Origin: Diabrotica undecimpunctata
Lineage: Eukaryota > Arthropoda > Insecta > Coleoptera > Chrysomelidae
Direction: 5' to 3'
DNA: 64,000 bases
Assembly (NCBI RefSeq): GCF_040954645.1
Contig: NC_092811.1
Coordinates: forward strand, 88,713,199 to 88,777,198
Shown piece by piece: positions 20,612-32,461 of the stretch; the stretch's first letter is position 1, and every line of letters begins with the position of its first letter. Made by a program: the position numbers and the translations under genes. The notes under the pieces were generated by a model, which was given only the letters and a program-made list of their open reading frames with translations, searched no databases and was not told the origin of the DNA.

Positions 20612-20995
20612 GAAGTAGTAGTAACGATGAAGTGCCTAGAAACACCCGCCAAGAAAAGTCTACTCCAGCCCCAAAATGGATAAAGCAGCCATTTGAAGGT
20701 AAAGAAATTCCTTCTTTGTTGAAATAGCACTCGGAGAATTTATGATTTATGAAACAAAAAATGGTAAATCTAAATTATGAAGAGGATCATATGGATGAAA
20801 CTGAAGAACTGTCTGCTAAGACGGTAAGGCATACGCCGCTATCTTGTGTGGATAAAATATTTGATGGATTTGATCACTGGTCAGTACATGAAGATCAGAA
20901 AAATCCTAATACTTGCCTAGAATCCTGCCAAAGCCAATCAAGTATCCAATTAATTAAGTGCAACAAATAATTGTTTGCAAAAAAATAAAAATTGA
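20612..20995 (+). pseudogene. Internally deleted piggyBac-like transposase relic
   Basis: An N-terminal-like frame (SSSNDEVPRNTRQEKSTPAP then KWIKQPFEGKEIPSLLK, stop) is followed at 20797-20970 by a C-terminal-like frame: KIFDGFDHWSVHEDQKNPNT, CLESCQSQSS and LIKCNK. F-D-G-x-x-H-W followed by a Cys-rich C-x-x-x-C...C-x-x-C segment is the zinc region at the end of many piggyBac-family proteins. The whole DDD core is missing between them, so this is a deletion derivative. Confidence 0.5.
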
Positions 20996-21681
20996 ATTAA
21001 AAAGTTTCATATCAAGTAATTTTCTAATCTAAGACTAAACGTTTTAAGATATTTTTATTTGTTTTAATATTTGAGCTAGTATCATTTTGACTACCATATA
21101 ATACAATCGTGAGCGTCCTTGAAGTCCTGTTTAATTTCTGTGACCATTTTAAATTATCGCCTTTAAGAAGTGCATTACAATAGCTCTGATTTATGGAGGT
21201 TTACTTTCGTCGACCACCTTTAGAATTTATAGGTGCAGATTTTTATCCTTACAAATTCGAACGACACTTTAAGTCGAGACAGCGTACTGTAATCGTCTCG
21301 AGTTTATCGGGAGTCCCCTTTTTCGTGCCTCGGCTGGTGTCGCGACGCGCAGGTATGACTCTACTCCCCTGGCTACAATTAATACACCATATTTCAATGT
21401 TGAGTGTTTGTTTCTTTGTACAGATAACAGCAATGAGTTAAGCCAGCTATTTTTCGGGATATTTAAATTAATTGCTAATTTATTCACAATCAAAATATTG
21501 CATTTTTCTTCGCTATTATTCTAATTCATTTAAGCAGCAACCTCTAGTTTTACACAAAACACTAATAATGTATTAATAAGAACACGGTAAAATTTCATCT
21601 GCAAATTCCAAAAAATGAGCAAAGACCGAAAGAAAGAAAGAATTTATAGAGAAATATTTTTTTATACAAAGCCATACTTAC
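20996..21681. other. Intron sequence with a GC-richer patch
   Basis: Lies immediately 3' of the exon H donor. A patch at about 21260-21380 is clearly richer in GC and CpG (GTCCCCTTTTTCGTGCCTCG, GGTGTCGCGACGCGCAGG) than its surroundings. Frames over it are open on both strands but match nothing I recognise. Confidence 0.35.
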
Positions 21682-22398
21682 TTTATTAATACTGGTAAAT
21701 TGGAAGTTTTGGGTGTACTAGGTTGTTTTATTGGTATTTTATCCTTAATACTGGTATTTATTGGCACATTCTCCTTAACTTCTTTGTTACCTAGACTACT
21801 TTTATTACCATTAATATTACAATCATTTGCATTTTTATCCTTAACTCTATCATTACTTTCAACATCATCAGTCTTTAAAGTTGGGATTTTTATTTTAGGT
21901 TTAATTTTATTTACAACTTCGGTTTTCTCGATTTTCGTTTTAATTTTCCTTATATTAGATTTGTCCGCTAAGTTTTTATTTACTACAGGAATTCTGCTTG
22001 TTTCGCTGCCACCAATATTCAAACTTCTACGCTTTAAATGCGTCGCAGAAGTGTTTTTTGGAATGTCACTAACGAAGAAGCAAGAATTTCTCTTATTTCG
22101 TTTCTTCACTCCTTCAGAGGATAACTTACTACCAGCCTTCTTCTCGATGTTTACTTTAACATCATCAGTGATATTCGTAGTAGATGTTTTCAGTTCTAAT
22201 AAATCTTCATCGGACATATTTTCTATGTTAGTATTTTCAACTGAAACTGTAGATATTTCTTCTTCTTTATTCTGAGACGGATCTAATGAAAGAAGTGACA
22301 AGTTGTCCTCGATGGAAGTAAGAGAAGTAGTAGAAGCAGTGTCGGGAAGAGCTACGCCAGCATCTATGTAGAAATGTTGATCTAAGAAGCTCATTTCG
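21682..22398 (-). CDS. PPP4R4: PPP4R4-like exon H (long basic, disordered C-terminal exon)
   Basis: A 717-nt exon with acceptor TTTTTTTCCAG (AG at 22400-22399) and donor GTAAGTATGG at 21681. Phase 2 in: AG plus C gives Ser, then EMSFLDQHFYIDAGVALPDT. This short conserved-looking block precedes a long low-complexity region rich in Lys, Asn, Ser and Thr, with KKRNKRNSCFF, KIKPKIKIPTL and IPIKQPSTPKTSNLPVLIK. The internal ATG at 22394 is not a start, because the frame is fed by exon G. The apparent TAA after LIK lies inside the donor, so the coding sequence continues in phase 2 into one more exon. Confidence 0.75.
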
Positions 22399-22689
22399 CT
22401 GGAAAAAAAATTAAGCAGTAAGCCAGAAGTCTAGATATCAATTTGTAACAAAAACATGATAAAATGTTACTAAATATAATCAATTTTCAAAAAACTACAA
22501 ACTGCGTACATCGTAGACAAAGATTGGAAAAAAAGTACTTCCAACTTATACCAGATTTTTATCCGAAAATGTAGCCATATATTTTCTCAAAATGTTATCT
22601 TAAAAAATCGTAAAAGATATATAATTTTATTTATAAATATGTTTATTATAATTAACATGTTAATGCTACTATGCAAATAATCGTAGCAG

Positions 22690-23130
22690 AAGGTCTAGCA
22701 ACACGCAAAACAAGATCGGAAGGAGAAGTTGGACAGTGGGACATGATCTCTCCAAAATTATTTTATTCTTGCATTAGAAGATGTGTTCAAGAAGTTAAAT
22801 TAGAAACAACGCGAAATTAAAATCTATGGCAGATTTTTAAGTCAATTGCTGATGACATAGTACGAGAACTATGTCATAAGCAACAATACAGAGGAATTAT
22901 TTTGCATGCTTAAACAACTTAAACGACAATCTTGCAAAATCAGTATAAAAATGAATTTAAAATAAAAGTAATGAATATCAAAATATCACAAAAAGTCTTG
23001 ATGGAAGTGAGATCGAAAGTGTCGAAAAGTATATATACCTAGTTCACACCATCACACTGGGAAAACAGAATAAAACAGCAGAGATCACTACAATAAATAC
23101 ACAATGAAGATGCATTAGGAATAAACAAAC
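22690..23130 (+). pseudogene. RTE-type LINE RT fragment
   Basis: Plus-strand pieces in shifting frames: MISPKLFYSCIRRCVQEVKL, a damaged ADDIV box near 22850, and later the thumb segment EIESVEKYIYL-like (22995-23035) with HTITLGKQNKTAEIT-like reading. Order and spacing match RTE LINEs. Heavily mutated. Confidence 0.55.
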
Positions 23131-23164
23131 CAATACATTATGACTGTTACGAGGAGCACTCACA

Positions 23165-23830
23165 AATCATGATTTTAACAATGTATAAACGTACATATCT
23201 ACCTCATAAACTAATGTACTGTAGAAGTGTATTAGTCTGTGTCCCCTTTCGTTCCTTTCTCCAAGTGCGTACTTTCCGGTTATATCTTGTGTGATTTCGG
23301 CAACAACTTTTGAGTGGAAGTCTCCCATAAATAGTAGCTTCATGTTTTTTTGTGCTTCGGAGAACTTGTTTAATTTGGCTGTAGAATTGCTCCACTTCTT
23401 CATCTGGTTTGTCAGTGCATAGACTTGTATTATATTAATATACAGTAATTTATTTTGCAGCTGTATCATCATGATGCGATCATTGAAAGGAACGAAATTT
23501 CGAATATACAGTTACGAATCTCTTCTTTGATAGACCCAGACTCCGTTACGTCTGGATCCTTCTGCCTTTGCCGAGTGGTATACAATGTATTCATTATTCT
23601 CAAATATGTTTTACCCTGGCCATTTCGTTTCGCAGATATCTAGGATGGAAATCGCTAGTCTGGCTGTTTATAGCCTAATATTTTGTAATTTCGTAGCTTC
23701 AAACATGGTTGTTATGTTTCACGTAGCTATCTTGTGGACTTCCACGACACGGGGTTTTCGTGGATTGACGACCTGTGAGGCCCCGTGGTCTGTGATCTTC
23801 CGGGAAACGGTGGCTAGATGACACTAAAGC
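23165..23830 (-). pseudogene. RTE-type LINE endonuclease fragment
   Basis: Minus strand reads LLYINIIQVYALTNQ, then (one frame over) EQFYSQIKQVLRSTKKHEA, then LLFMGDFHSKVV, then ITGKYALGERNERGHRL. N-I-I-Q-V-Y-A-x-T, MGDF-x-x-K-V and G-K-Y-x-L-G-E-R-N-E-R-G are conserved RTE endonuclease motifs. The frames alternate through 1-nt shifts. It is opposite in direction to the RTE piece on its left. Confidence 0.65.
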
Positions 23831-24788
23831 AAAAGTGGGGAGAAACTGGCATCAAATAGCCCAAAACAGAGGAAAGTGAAGAACTCATTGGGAGACCTTT
23901 ATCCACGAGTAGATGCAAATAGGCTGAAGAAAAATTAACAATAACCATTAAATTAAATAGATTAATCAATTAATATTGATTGATCAATTAATGATAATGG
24001 AAGAGGAAGAAGAAGAAAACCTGGAAGACTAAAGAGATGAGGTAAGGGGAACAGACGAGAGGGAAGAGCAACCACTAACGATTCTTGAAGTTAAAGATGC
24101 AGTTAAAAAACTAGCCACAAACAAATCACCCGGAATAGATAATCTCCCAGCTGAACTATATAAAGAAGGTGGCCATGATACCATAATGGCATTACAGCAA
24201 CTTATAAAAGAAATATGAAATTCCATTCATTATGAACACAGAAATCCCTCCTCAATCATTGGAATATTGGAATACTTTGCACCATACACAGAAAAGGAGA
24301 TATCTTTGAATGCTCTAACCACAGAGGAATTACGCTTCTAAATGCAGCGTATAAAATATTTCCACAGTATAATGTCATCGTATGGCACCATATGCAGATG
24401 GATAGTAGGAAAATACCAGGCTGGTTTTAGAGGTGGTAAATCGAAAATTCATCAGATTGCAACCCTGAAACAAATTTTGGAAAAAAACACTAGAATATAG
24501 CATTGATACTCATCATATATTTATAGACTATAAAGCAGCCTACGGCTCTGTGAATAGAAGAGAAATGTTCAAAGCAATGAAAGAGCTAGGAATACCAAAT
24601 CAGTTAGTCAATTTAACAATTTAACTAACTTTTGAAAAAGTTGAATGTAGAGTACGAATTCAGGGGGAACTGTCTGAACTTTTTAAAACAAATAACGGGC
24701 TGCGCTAACGAGACCCTCTCTCCTGTATACTGTTCAATCTGGCTCTGGAAAAAGTAAATCGGATGTCACAAATCACAACCACTGGTTC

Positions 24789-26610
24789 TTCTTCTTCTTC
24801 AAGTTCCGCTCCTATCGGAGATTGGAAATTATTCTGGCAATTATAATTTTGTTGGTTACGCGCCTGAATAGTTCAATTGAACTGCATCCAAACCATTCAC
24901 GGAGATTGCGTAACCACGAGATTTTACGTCTTCTTACGCTTCTTGTGTCTTTGACTTTACCCTGCATTATATTCCTTAGTAGTTCGTATTCTTCATCTCT
25001 CATGATGTGCCCCAAGTATTCCAATTTCCTACTTTTTATGGAATTTAAAACTTCGCATTGTCTTCCTAGTTGTTCGAGAACTTGTTCGTTTGTTGTGCGA
25101 TCCATCCATGATATTTTCAAAATACGTCGGTAACACCACATTTCGAATGCTTCTGGGTTTTTAATGTTGATTTTTTAAGTGTCCAAGCTTCAACCCCATA
25201 CAAAAGGGTAGAGAAAATATAACATCGAAGCATTCTTATTCGGAGCGATATATTGATATCGCGATTACAAAAAAGTTTTCTCATTCTATTAAAAGTTGAC
25301 CGTGCAATTTCAATGCGGCTTCTTATTTCTTTTCCTGATCAGTATCTTCTGTGATCCATGCTCCAAGGTATTTGTACGAAGATATTTGTTCAATTTCTGT
25401 ATTATCTAGTACTAGCTCAACTTTGATGTTTTGTGCTTTTGTAAATACCATGAACTTGGTTTTCTTCAAATTTATTTTTATTCCATAATCGTTGCAATAT
25501 ATATTTAGTTGTTCAGCAAGGTGTTGCAGTTCTTCTAGTGTCACTGCCAGAAGGACGGTGTCGTCGGCATATCTTATGTTATTAAGTGGCTCACCGTTTA
25601 TTATAAGGCCCTCACTGACCTCGGCAAGCGGTAATTCTGAGATGGCTTCACTGTATAAATTGAATAACAAAGGTGATAAAATACACCCTTGGCGGACCCC
25701 ACGACGAATCTTAATATCCTCGGTCAGTTCATTTTCAACTTTCACTTTTGCTGTTTGGTTCTAATAGAGGTTACATATGTCTCTCCTGTCTATGTTTTTA
25801 TTTAATAAAATTTCTTTGAGCCGATTATGCTGCACTCTGTCAAATGCCTTCTCAAAATCAATGAAACAGGCATATACTTCCTGATTTATATCTAAGCATC
25901 TCTGCGAAAGAACACTTACTGCAAACAGTGCATCTCGTGTTCCCAGTCCTTTCCTAAATCCCATTTGTGTATTATACTCCATTCGCTTAGCTCGGGCATA
26001 TTTTGACAGATTCATTGTCGGAAACCTACAACACAACAATTCCTACTTCTCAGTATTATAGCTCAAGTATCCTACTATTGCAGACTTCTTTCTTTAAAAA
26101 AAGAAGAATTATTCTAAATAGTGGAAGTGTATACTAAACCCATCAAATTTTGGGTAGTATATATTTAAAAAATATATTTTAGTTGTTATAATTTAACATA
26201 ACTATTTATTATATGGTGCAGATAAATAAATATTGATTATCGGTAATTCGCAAAGTTCTATTTTATTTACTATTTAGTTCGTTTACTATTAATATTGGCT
26301 ATGAGTACGTGTGCTTGGTTGTATATTAATTTCCTGCCACTTTTAGTCTGTCAAAAAGTAACTAACTTCGCAAAAAAATAATTACTAAATTCACTAGACA
26401 GTTCGGACTGGGAATCGCGAACCGAGTATACTTATGCCTCCATCTAATTTCTCATATATTCTATTGTGAATTATTTTTAAAAACAATTTCAAGACATGAC
26501 CAATTAAGGCTACGGTGCGATGTTCATTACACTCCTTTGCATTTGCTTTTTTGGTTAGCAGTATGAATGTTGATTGGAGCCATTCTTTAGGTATTATACC
26601 TGTTCCATAT
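24789..26610 (-). mobile_element. LINE B nested in LINE A
   Basis: Flanked by the 8-bp duplication ACTGGTTC (24781-24788 and 26611-26618), which sits in the middle of LINE A's coding sequence. Minus strand, 3' end in a (GAA)n tail (plus TTCTTCTTC). 5'-truncated in the RT fingers (FILLTKKANAKECNEHRTVA). About 430 bp of unrelated sequence (about 26000-26430) interrupts it. Confidence 0.8.
24812..26039 (-). pseudogene. LINE B reverse transcriptase and C-terminus
   Basis: Three minus-strand pieces. 26039-25761: MGFRKGLGTRDALFAVSVLS and YACFIDFEKAFDRVQHNRLK. 25745-25323: IKIRRGVRQGCILSPLLFNL, the catalytic box IRYADDTVLLAV, and KINLKKTKFMVFTK. 25141-24812: DRTTNEQVLEQLGRQCEVLN, KLEYLGHIMRDEEYELLRNI and RRRKISWLRNLREWFG. 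The RT active site is intact, but frames are broken between pieces. This class of LINE lacks RNase H. Confidence 0.8.
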
Positions 26611-27499
26611 ACTGGTTCAATATATAATAAATCAGTGCAAATCCTGGCCTATGCTGATGATATCAAGTTTGTTGGGAGAACGGAAACGCTGTACGAGAGG
26701 CGTCTGTAGGATTAAAATAATCAGCTACAAAAATGGGTTAAATAATAAACACTAACAAAAAAAAGTATACGAAAATAAGCACGAAAACGACGTCATTGAA
26801 GCAGTGAACGAATTTGTATACCTGGGAGCGCTCCTTAACACTGAAAATAATACTACCGCAGATATAAACCGCAGAATTTGCACGGTCAACAGATGCTATT
26901 TTAGGCTCTCAATCTCCTTCTTAAATCCACAATTATATCGAAAAATACAAAAATAAAACTCTACAAAACAATAATACGACCAGTCCTAACATATGGTTCA
27001 GAGACCTGACTCGAACAAAAAATAATGAAAACATGTTAGGGCGTTTCGAAAGAAAAGTACTAAGGCGAATTTATGGAGCAGTGAATGATCATGGAGTGTG
27101 GAGAAGATGATACAACTTCGAACTTTATAGAATATGCCAGGAACCTGAGGTGGATAGGGCATGTAATGAGGATGGAACAAAATAAGCCAGCTAGAAAAAC
27201 GCTCCTTGATAGAACCATTGGTCAGAGAAGAAAAGGAAGACCTCGAACAAGGTTCCTTGATAACATCGATGAAGGCATGAGAAATATGGTAGTACGTGCT
27301 TATCGGAGGAAGGCGATGGATAGGGACGATTGAAGAGAAATTCTTGAGGAGGCTAGGACCCACGTAGGGTTGTAAAGCCAGAATGATGATGATGAATCAA
27401 TTAATAAGGTATGTCACATATAGTTACATCTTCCATTCTTCTTTGTAACCGTCATATCATTCTTCGTTTTTCGACAACTATTTCTTTTCATTTGATAAA

Positions 27500-27900
27500 C
27501 TCCTTTAATTGCCATCTAACCACCATTACCAGTTCGCAAGTACGTTGATTTGGTTCTAGAACCAGTAGTTAGGCTCTGGAGAGGTACAATGGGAGAAAAT
27601 TTAATTTTTATGCATGATAATGTACCTCCACATACCAGCAGAGACAGACACTACAGACTTTCTTGAATAAGAAGATATTACTGTTGTGGTATACCTTGCT
27701 TGCTCACCTACTCACCCGACCTTAAATCTGATATGCTTAAAAAATAATTAGGGATCGCCGAGATAATCCACAAAACACCACACTATCTACTACTGAATAA
27801 TGGAACAACCTACCACAACAAAATGTTGTTGAAAGCTTGCATAAGTGCTAGGGGTGGTGGCATTGATTACTAAAAAAAACCTAAATAAATAAAAACAATT
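27500..27900 (+). pseudogene. Tc1 transposase C-terminal relic
   Basis: Plus strand reads LVLEPVVRLWRGTMGENLIF, MHDNVPPHTSR (second catalytic Asp), a degraded DITVVEWPA-type stretch with YSPDLKSD, and ARGGGIDY near the end. M-H-D-N-x-P-P-H-T and the RGG-x-x-x-Y terminus are typical Tc1. The Glu block is destroyed. Confidence 0.7.
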
Positions 27901-28301
27901 TAAACATTATTCGTTTTACATTGAAATTGTTTATGCTGTTGACTTTAAAACAACTAGTTTGAATTTGTTATTTCAAGAATTTATTGTTTTCTTTAATTTT
28001 TGGTGATTAAAGTGCTTTAAAATAAATATTTTTTTACTTCGTATGTTTTTTTTTGTTCAATTCCATATAAGTTGGGTTGTGTAGTTTTAACATGACTTGG
28101 TCTAACAGAAATAATATTCGTGCCTGTTAATCAATCTTTTAACGGCGCGCTTATTTACGTAAAACACAAATTAGTAGATAAAATTACGCATCTCAAATGA
28201 AAATGAAGGTGTAACAAACCGAAGAAAAAATATCGGATCAAAAAAATGTGATATAGTTTTTTACGGCAAGTTTTAAATAAATAATTATAAAAGTGTTTTA
28301 C

Positions 28302-28416
28302 CTTGTACCAGACTGTTGTGACTGTGTCCTTGAAATTATGCCAGATGCTTGAGGTTGGATTTGTTGTTTACGAGCAGACGGACTCTCTCTTATAAGTCTT
28401 TGGGCAACAGGTGCTG
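28302..28416 (-). CDS. PPP4R4: PPP4R4-like exon G
   Basis: A 115-nt exon with acceptor TTATATTTCAG (AG at 28418-28417) and donor GTAAAACA at 28301. Phase 1 in, phase 2 out. It encodes a Ser/Gln/Arg-rich linker beginning AAPVAQRLIRESPSARKQQI and ending ISRTQSQQSGTR. No domain is visible. It is accepted mainly because it fits the splice phases on both sides and has good splice sites. RxxS/RxxSP-type motifs suggest a phosphorylatable tail, which is inference only. Confidence 0.72.
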
Positions 28417-28429
28417 CTGAAATATAAAT

Positions 28430-29210
28430 TTCAGATAGAAGAAAATTTCGAAACTACATACAGCTAAATAAAAAAATCTCAATATTTTGACATAACACAT
28501 GACGATACTGTGACAAAATAGTCTTCTGTTTCTTCATTGGACCTAAGGTCTATTTATTTTTTAGAACATGCATTCTTGCCACGTATCGGGAATATTAATA
28601 AAAAAATTAAAATATTTAAAACTTCCTAAAAATATCGATTTTTTTTCTACTTTCCTTGAAACGATTCATTTCGGAGCAAAGTCGCAATGAAATAAAATAG
28701 CGATAATTGAATTTTCTATAAGATACGACTCATTAAAAATATGATTTTTAACCACTTAAATTGTGGTTAGAACTAGTAGAACATAATAGAACACTGTTAG
28801 AACATAACAATATTGTTGCTTGTTTCTAAAACATACTTCTGTGATTTTGCATAACCTTATTTTAGGCATTTTCTTATTATTTCGTCATTAATAATATTAT
28901 ATAAAACAAGTTTCAATTTGTCCTTCTTCCTAGATTAAAAATCTGACCCTATAGATGCTGACAGACAGCTGGTAAATGGTATTCTATAAAAAACCTTCAG
29001 TGATAAGCCTGTCGCCGGCGCTCGGTCCACAGCGACATTCGACGCCTAAATGTTTCAGTAGAAACCTAAGACTGGTAAACACTGAATCTTTCTTTTGGAA
29101 TATCAGTTATCTCGGCTCTAGTGTCTTTTTAATTTTCGATAAAATTAAAATCTTCTATCTCAAGATAAAGTTAAAAATAATACATGGAAATTAAAAGGTT
29201 TTGTTCTACT
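28430..29210. other. Intron, nothing recognised
   Basis: Between exon G and a LINE tail. No reading frame or repeat structure that I can support. Confidence 0.4.
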
Positions 29211-29214
29211 TCTC

Positions 29215-29450
29215 TTTTCCTTCTTTTCATATAGACACGACTCTGTCTGTTTTTCAATGTGCCTCCAGTAAGTCGTCATTCCATCGTTTTCGTGGTCTTC
29301 CTACTGATCGTCTTCTTCTTGGGGAACCGTCTCTTGCCGTCTTTACTACTCTATTTGTTGTCATTCGACTTATATTATCGTTTCATTCTACTCTTCTATT
29401 TTTTACACAGGTTGTGATGTTCTCCACCTTGCATCTACGTCGTAAAAAAC
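29215..29450 (-). pseudogene. 3' end of a LINE (same family as 55584-56621)
   Basis: Minus strand reads RRRCKVENITTCVKNRRVEW, then ISRMTTNRVVKTARDGSPRR and SVGRPRKRWNDDLLEAH. The same residues with few changes occur in the larger copy at 55624-56064, so both are from one family. Only the last 80 codons remain. Confidence 0.7.
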
Positions 29451-29743
29451 AGCCCACGAAATTTCAATACATCATCAAGACATCATTGACTCCTCTATTT
29501 AACTGTGTGACCATTATGCATGTATGTCTGATTCGTGGATCCTTTCTCTATCCCAACAGTCTTGTTCGCTATTATTCTCAAAAGTTTCATTTCATCCTAT
29601 ATTAATCTGTTTTTGGTTCAATTTCTCAAAACAAAAACTGCTAATTGAAGATGCTAAATTGTCAACAGGTTTTGTCAAATATTGTATGTGTTATTATATT
29701 ACAAAATAGTTTTTTCTCTTGTAATAATTTTGAAATTGCTTAC

Positions 29744-30049
29744 CGATTCCTCCAGGCATCTTGGATGAGGCGTTTGGTAAAGATTTTCCTTGTTGTACCC
29801 TTTCCTCTTCTTCTATTTTCCGCTTTTCTTCAAGCAATCCCTCTTGTTTACTTAATTGTGGCGCTCGCATTTCCCGTAACTTTTTCTTCAAAGTGGCTAT
29901 TACATCTTTATCCTGTTCCATCATTTCTAGTCGCGACACGAAATTTTCTAATTTCATTTGGAGATTCCTTTCAAGGGGCAACACGAGCATTTGTTTCAAC
30001 GTAGGACAAAAATTTACTACACACAAACGGACAGTGGATACCGGATCAT
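29744..30049 (-). CDS. PPP4R4: PPP4R4-like exon F (end of HEAT array, coiled coil)
   Basis: A 306-nt exon with acceptor TTATGTTGTAG (AG at 30051-30050) and donor GTAAGCAATT at 29743. Phase 1 in and out. The codon spanning the junction with exon E is GAT, giving DDPVSTVRLCVVNFCPTLKQ, the last HEAT unit. It is followed by MLVLPLERNLQMKLENFVSR, the motif EQDKDVIATLKKKLREM, and a strongly charged segment (EEKRKIEEEERVQQG) that should form a coiled coil. The exon ends SSKMPGGIG. A cut-down LINE tail lies about 270 bp beyond the donor. Confidence 0.82.
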
Positions 30050-30059
30050 CTACAACATA

Positions 30060-30620
30060 AAATTGGTAATTAAACTGACAATATTAAAATAAAAATAAAT
30101 ATGTTACATGAATTATGAAAAGAATAAAGGTAAAATATATGAAACAAGAATAAGTTATACTAAATAGAGCATAGAATATATATATTTTTATATTTTTTAC
30201 GCCTTTCAATAATAGCATCGATACGATCCTGGCAGTTGATCAGTGAACAATCGGTAAAGTTACTATGATTAAAATTTTAAGAATATATTTAAATACAAAA
30301 TAACAAAAGACGGCCATTACATATTTATATTAATAAAAATGAATCGCCGAAATGTTTGTACGGGAATCACTTCAGAACGAATGTACCAAATTATATATTA
30401 TAGATAATTCTTTTTTTGTTGTGTTGGCTATCGATAATTCCGTATGATAAATCGTACGGAAAGACCTTGAAAACAGTTTTTCTGTCATTTTAAATCACAA
30501 TATAACTAATAGATGGCGCCATACTATGACTAATAAAATAATCGATGATTGATGATGATGATGGTGTGTTTGGCATGGAAACTGACCATTTACCACAGAT
30601 TTTTGAATGATTTATGTTAT
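30060..30620. other. Intron between exons F and E, left part, nothing recognised
   Basis: AT-rich, no coding frame. A short GATGATGATGATGG run occurs near 30550. Confidence 0.4.
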
Positions 30621-30639
30621 ATTTATGAATTCAAACTTA

Positions 30640-32455
30640 ATTGTAACAAATTTATATTATATATCCCGATGCATATATGTAAGTGATTACATACGAGTTC
30701 GTATATTGATTTCTGATTCAGTGACAGTAGGTGGGTTATGTTTACTGGAAGTTGCACATACTTTAAGGTTTTCATAAAATGTAGCTGAGAGTGCATTATT
30801 TTTATTACATCCAAAGAGGATGTGATTAATATCAATCACACTGAAAAATATTATGACATGGTCACTTTCCTGATTATATAATGTTTAATCTAGCCAGGTG
30901 AGCAGGAACAGCACCGTGACTAGTTTTTAATCTTGTGATAGTTGCTGTTGACTGTTTGGATATGTTATAATGGAATATGTTGTATTCGCCAATATTTTCC
31001 AATTGATTATAATATTTGATTAGATCTGTTACTGTGTAAATATATTTTTGTATACCAGAATGAGTAGAATCCTTAGCAAGCTCGTCTACTATTTCATTAC
31101 CTTTTATCCCGGTGTGACTTTTTGCCAAAATAAACTTTGTTTCTTACTTTTTGTTTAATGTCACATATCCGCTTACATATCTTATGGTTTAACCCAGTAT
31201 TATTAAGTCCGCTATGAACTGACTTAGAGTCTGGGATGATCACAGAATTTTACAAATGTTCGTGCTCTACTGCTTAGCTACTGCTTCTGCAGCGTAAATA
31301 GAGCAATGTGAAGCAAGTTTTATTTTAAATGATTTGTTATTGGAAGGAATGTACATTGTAGAACCTACCTTCCCATCGTTCAGTTTAGAGCCATCTGTGT
31401 AAATTATAGTTTTATTAGTATATTCACTCAATATGAAGTTCAAAAACGTGTTATTTATTTTATGTGAATCAGTGTATTTCGGAAATATAATATTTGATTT
31501 TTTGAAGATCGCATTAAATTCTAATTTATAGAGTGGTATAACAATATTTGTTGGTAATGTAACCGGTAAATCATTGGTTTCCAAGAAGGCATCCGATAAT
31601 GGTGGAGAATTTTTAATTTTCCAATAATTGTTTACTAGATTTTGTATGGATAATTCATACAGCATACTCAGTAAGCCACTTGTTCTGGCCCTTAATTTTA
31701 ATACATATTTTGTTGCCAATAAATTTCTAAGGTTTTCTAATGGCATTTCATTACTTTCAACATGTAACAGAGGACATGGTGTTGATTTCATAGCACACAG
31801 AAACTTTTAAACTGAATACGATCTATTTTTAATAAATGTGTCTTGCTTGCTGATCCGTATAACATACATCCGTAATCCAAAATTGATCGCACGTATGTCC
31901 TATAAAACAACAATGCAACTTTGGGATCAGCACCCCATCTCCTACAAGTGACACATTTAAGTAGATTGATGCCTTTCTCACACCTTGTTTTACATATTGG
32001 ACATGTTTGAACCTTAGTAATTCGGGGTCTAGGATTATACTAAGATATTTATACTCATTAACAACAGGTATCGTGACAGGTTTAGACTATCAGGAGTACG
32101 TATCCTATGTCTTGTAAATATCATAATGGCAAATTTTCCTGGGGATATAGATATAATTAGTTCATGACAACTTAGTTCATAAGTTCTTCAATACGATGTG
32201 TTGCAGAACCTTCACACAACCGTCATATGAATCACGGATTGAATAAATATATCATCGGTATACTGGATACATTTTATGGAATCAACAAAAAAGCCATGTA
32301 TACTTGCCGAAAAAATATTAAAGAGGATCTGGCTTAATACAGACCCCTGTGGTAATCCTGTATGCGTTATTGTTGGACCACGTATTTGATTCCTATGGTC
32401 TCTGATATATAAAGTTCGGTTGCTAAATAGACAGAAAAACCATTACTAATTTTAT
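30640..32455 (-). pseudogene. I-type LINE D: RT thumb, RNase H and C-terminus
   Basis: Minus strand. RT remains near 32370-32270 (HTGLPQGSVLSQILFNIF, then a YTDDI box instead of YADD). 31791-31267: VESNEMPLENLRNLLATKYV, leading into RNase H with IIYTDGSKLNDGKVGSTMY and SIYAAEAVAKQ. 31128-30874: the last RNase H motif KSHTGIKGNEIVDELAKDS. The C-terminal piece extends to 30640. Layout matches the LINE at 9175 but the family differs. Frames are broken at the joins. Confidence 0.75.
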
Positions 32456-32461
32456 TATTAT

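Larger units (their letters stand above)
23983..27405 (+). mobile_element. LINE A, 5'-truncated, interrupted by LINE B
   Basis: Between candidate 10-bp duplications ATCAATTAAT (23983-23992 and 27396-27405) lies a plus-strand LINE in two halves. Left half: ILEVKDAVKKLATNKSPGID, then VGKYQAGFRGGKSKIHQIAT, then HHIFIDYKAAYGSV in another frame. Right half: VQILAYADDIKFVGRTETLY, KLYKTIIRPVLTYGSET and NLRWIGHVMRMEQNKPARKT. It ends in a (GAT)n-like tail. ATCAATTAAT also occurs at 23965, so the duplication is not unique. Confidence 0.7.

Noticed and set aside
21700..22275. 191-codon hydrophobic plus-strand frame
   Set aside because: It is the exact antisense of PPP4R4-like exon H (Lys/Asn-rich becomes Phe/Leu-rich).
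22394..22394. ATG taken as the start of a separate 238-residue protein
   Set aside because: A consensus acceptor lies just upstream and the frame is continuous with exon G (SEMSFLDQ), so this is an internal Met.
24822..25133. 103-codon plus-strand frame over LINE B
   Set aside because: Shadow of the minus-strand LINE C-terminal domain, which has recognisable motifs.
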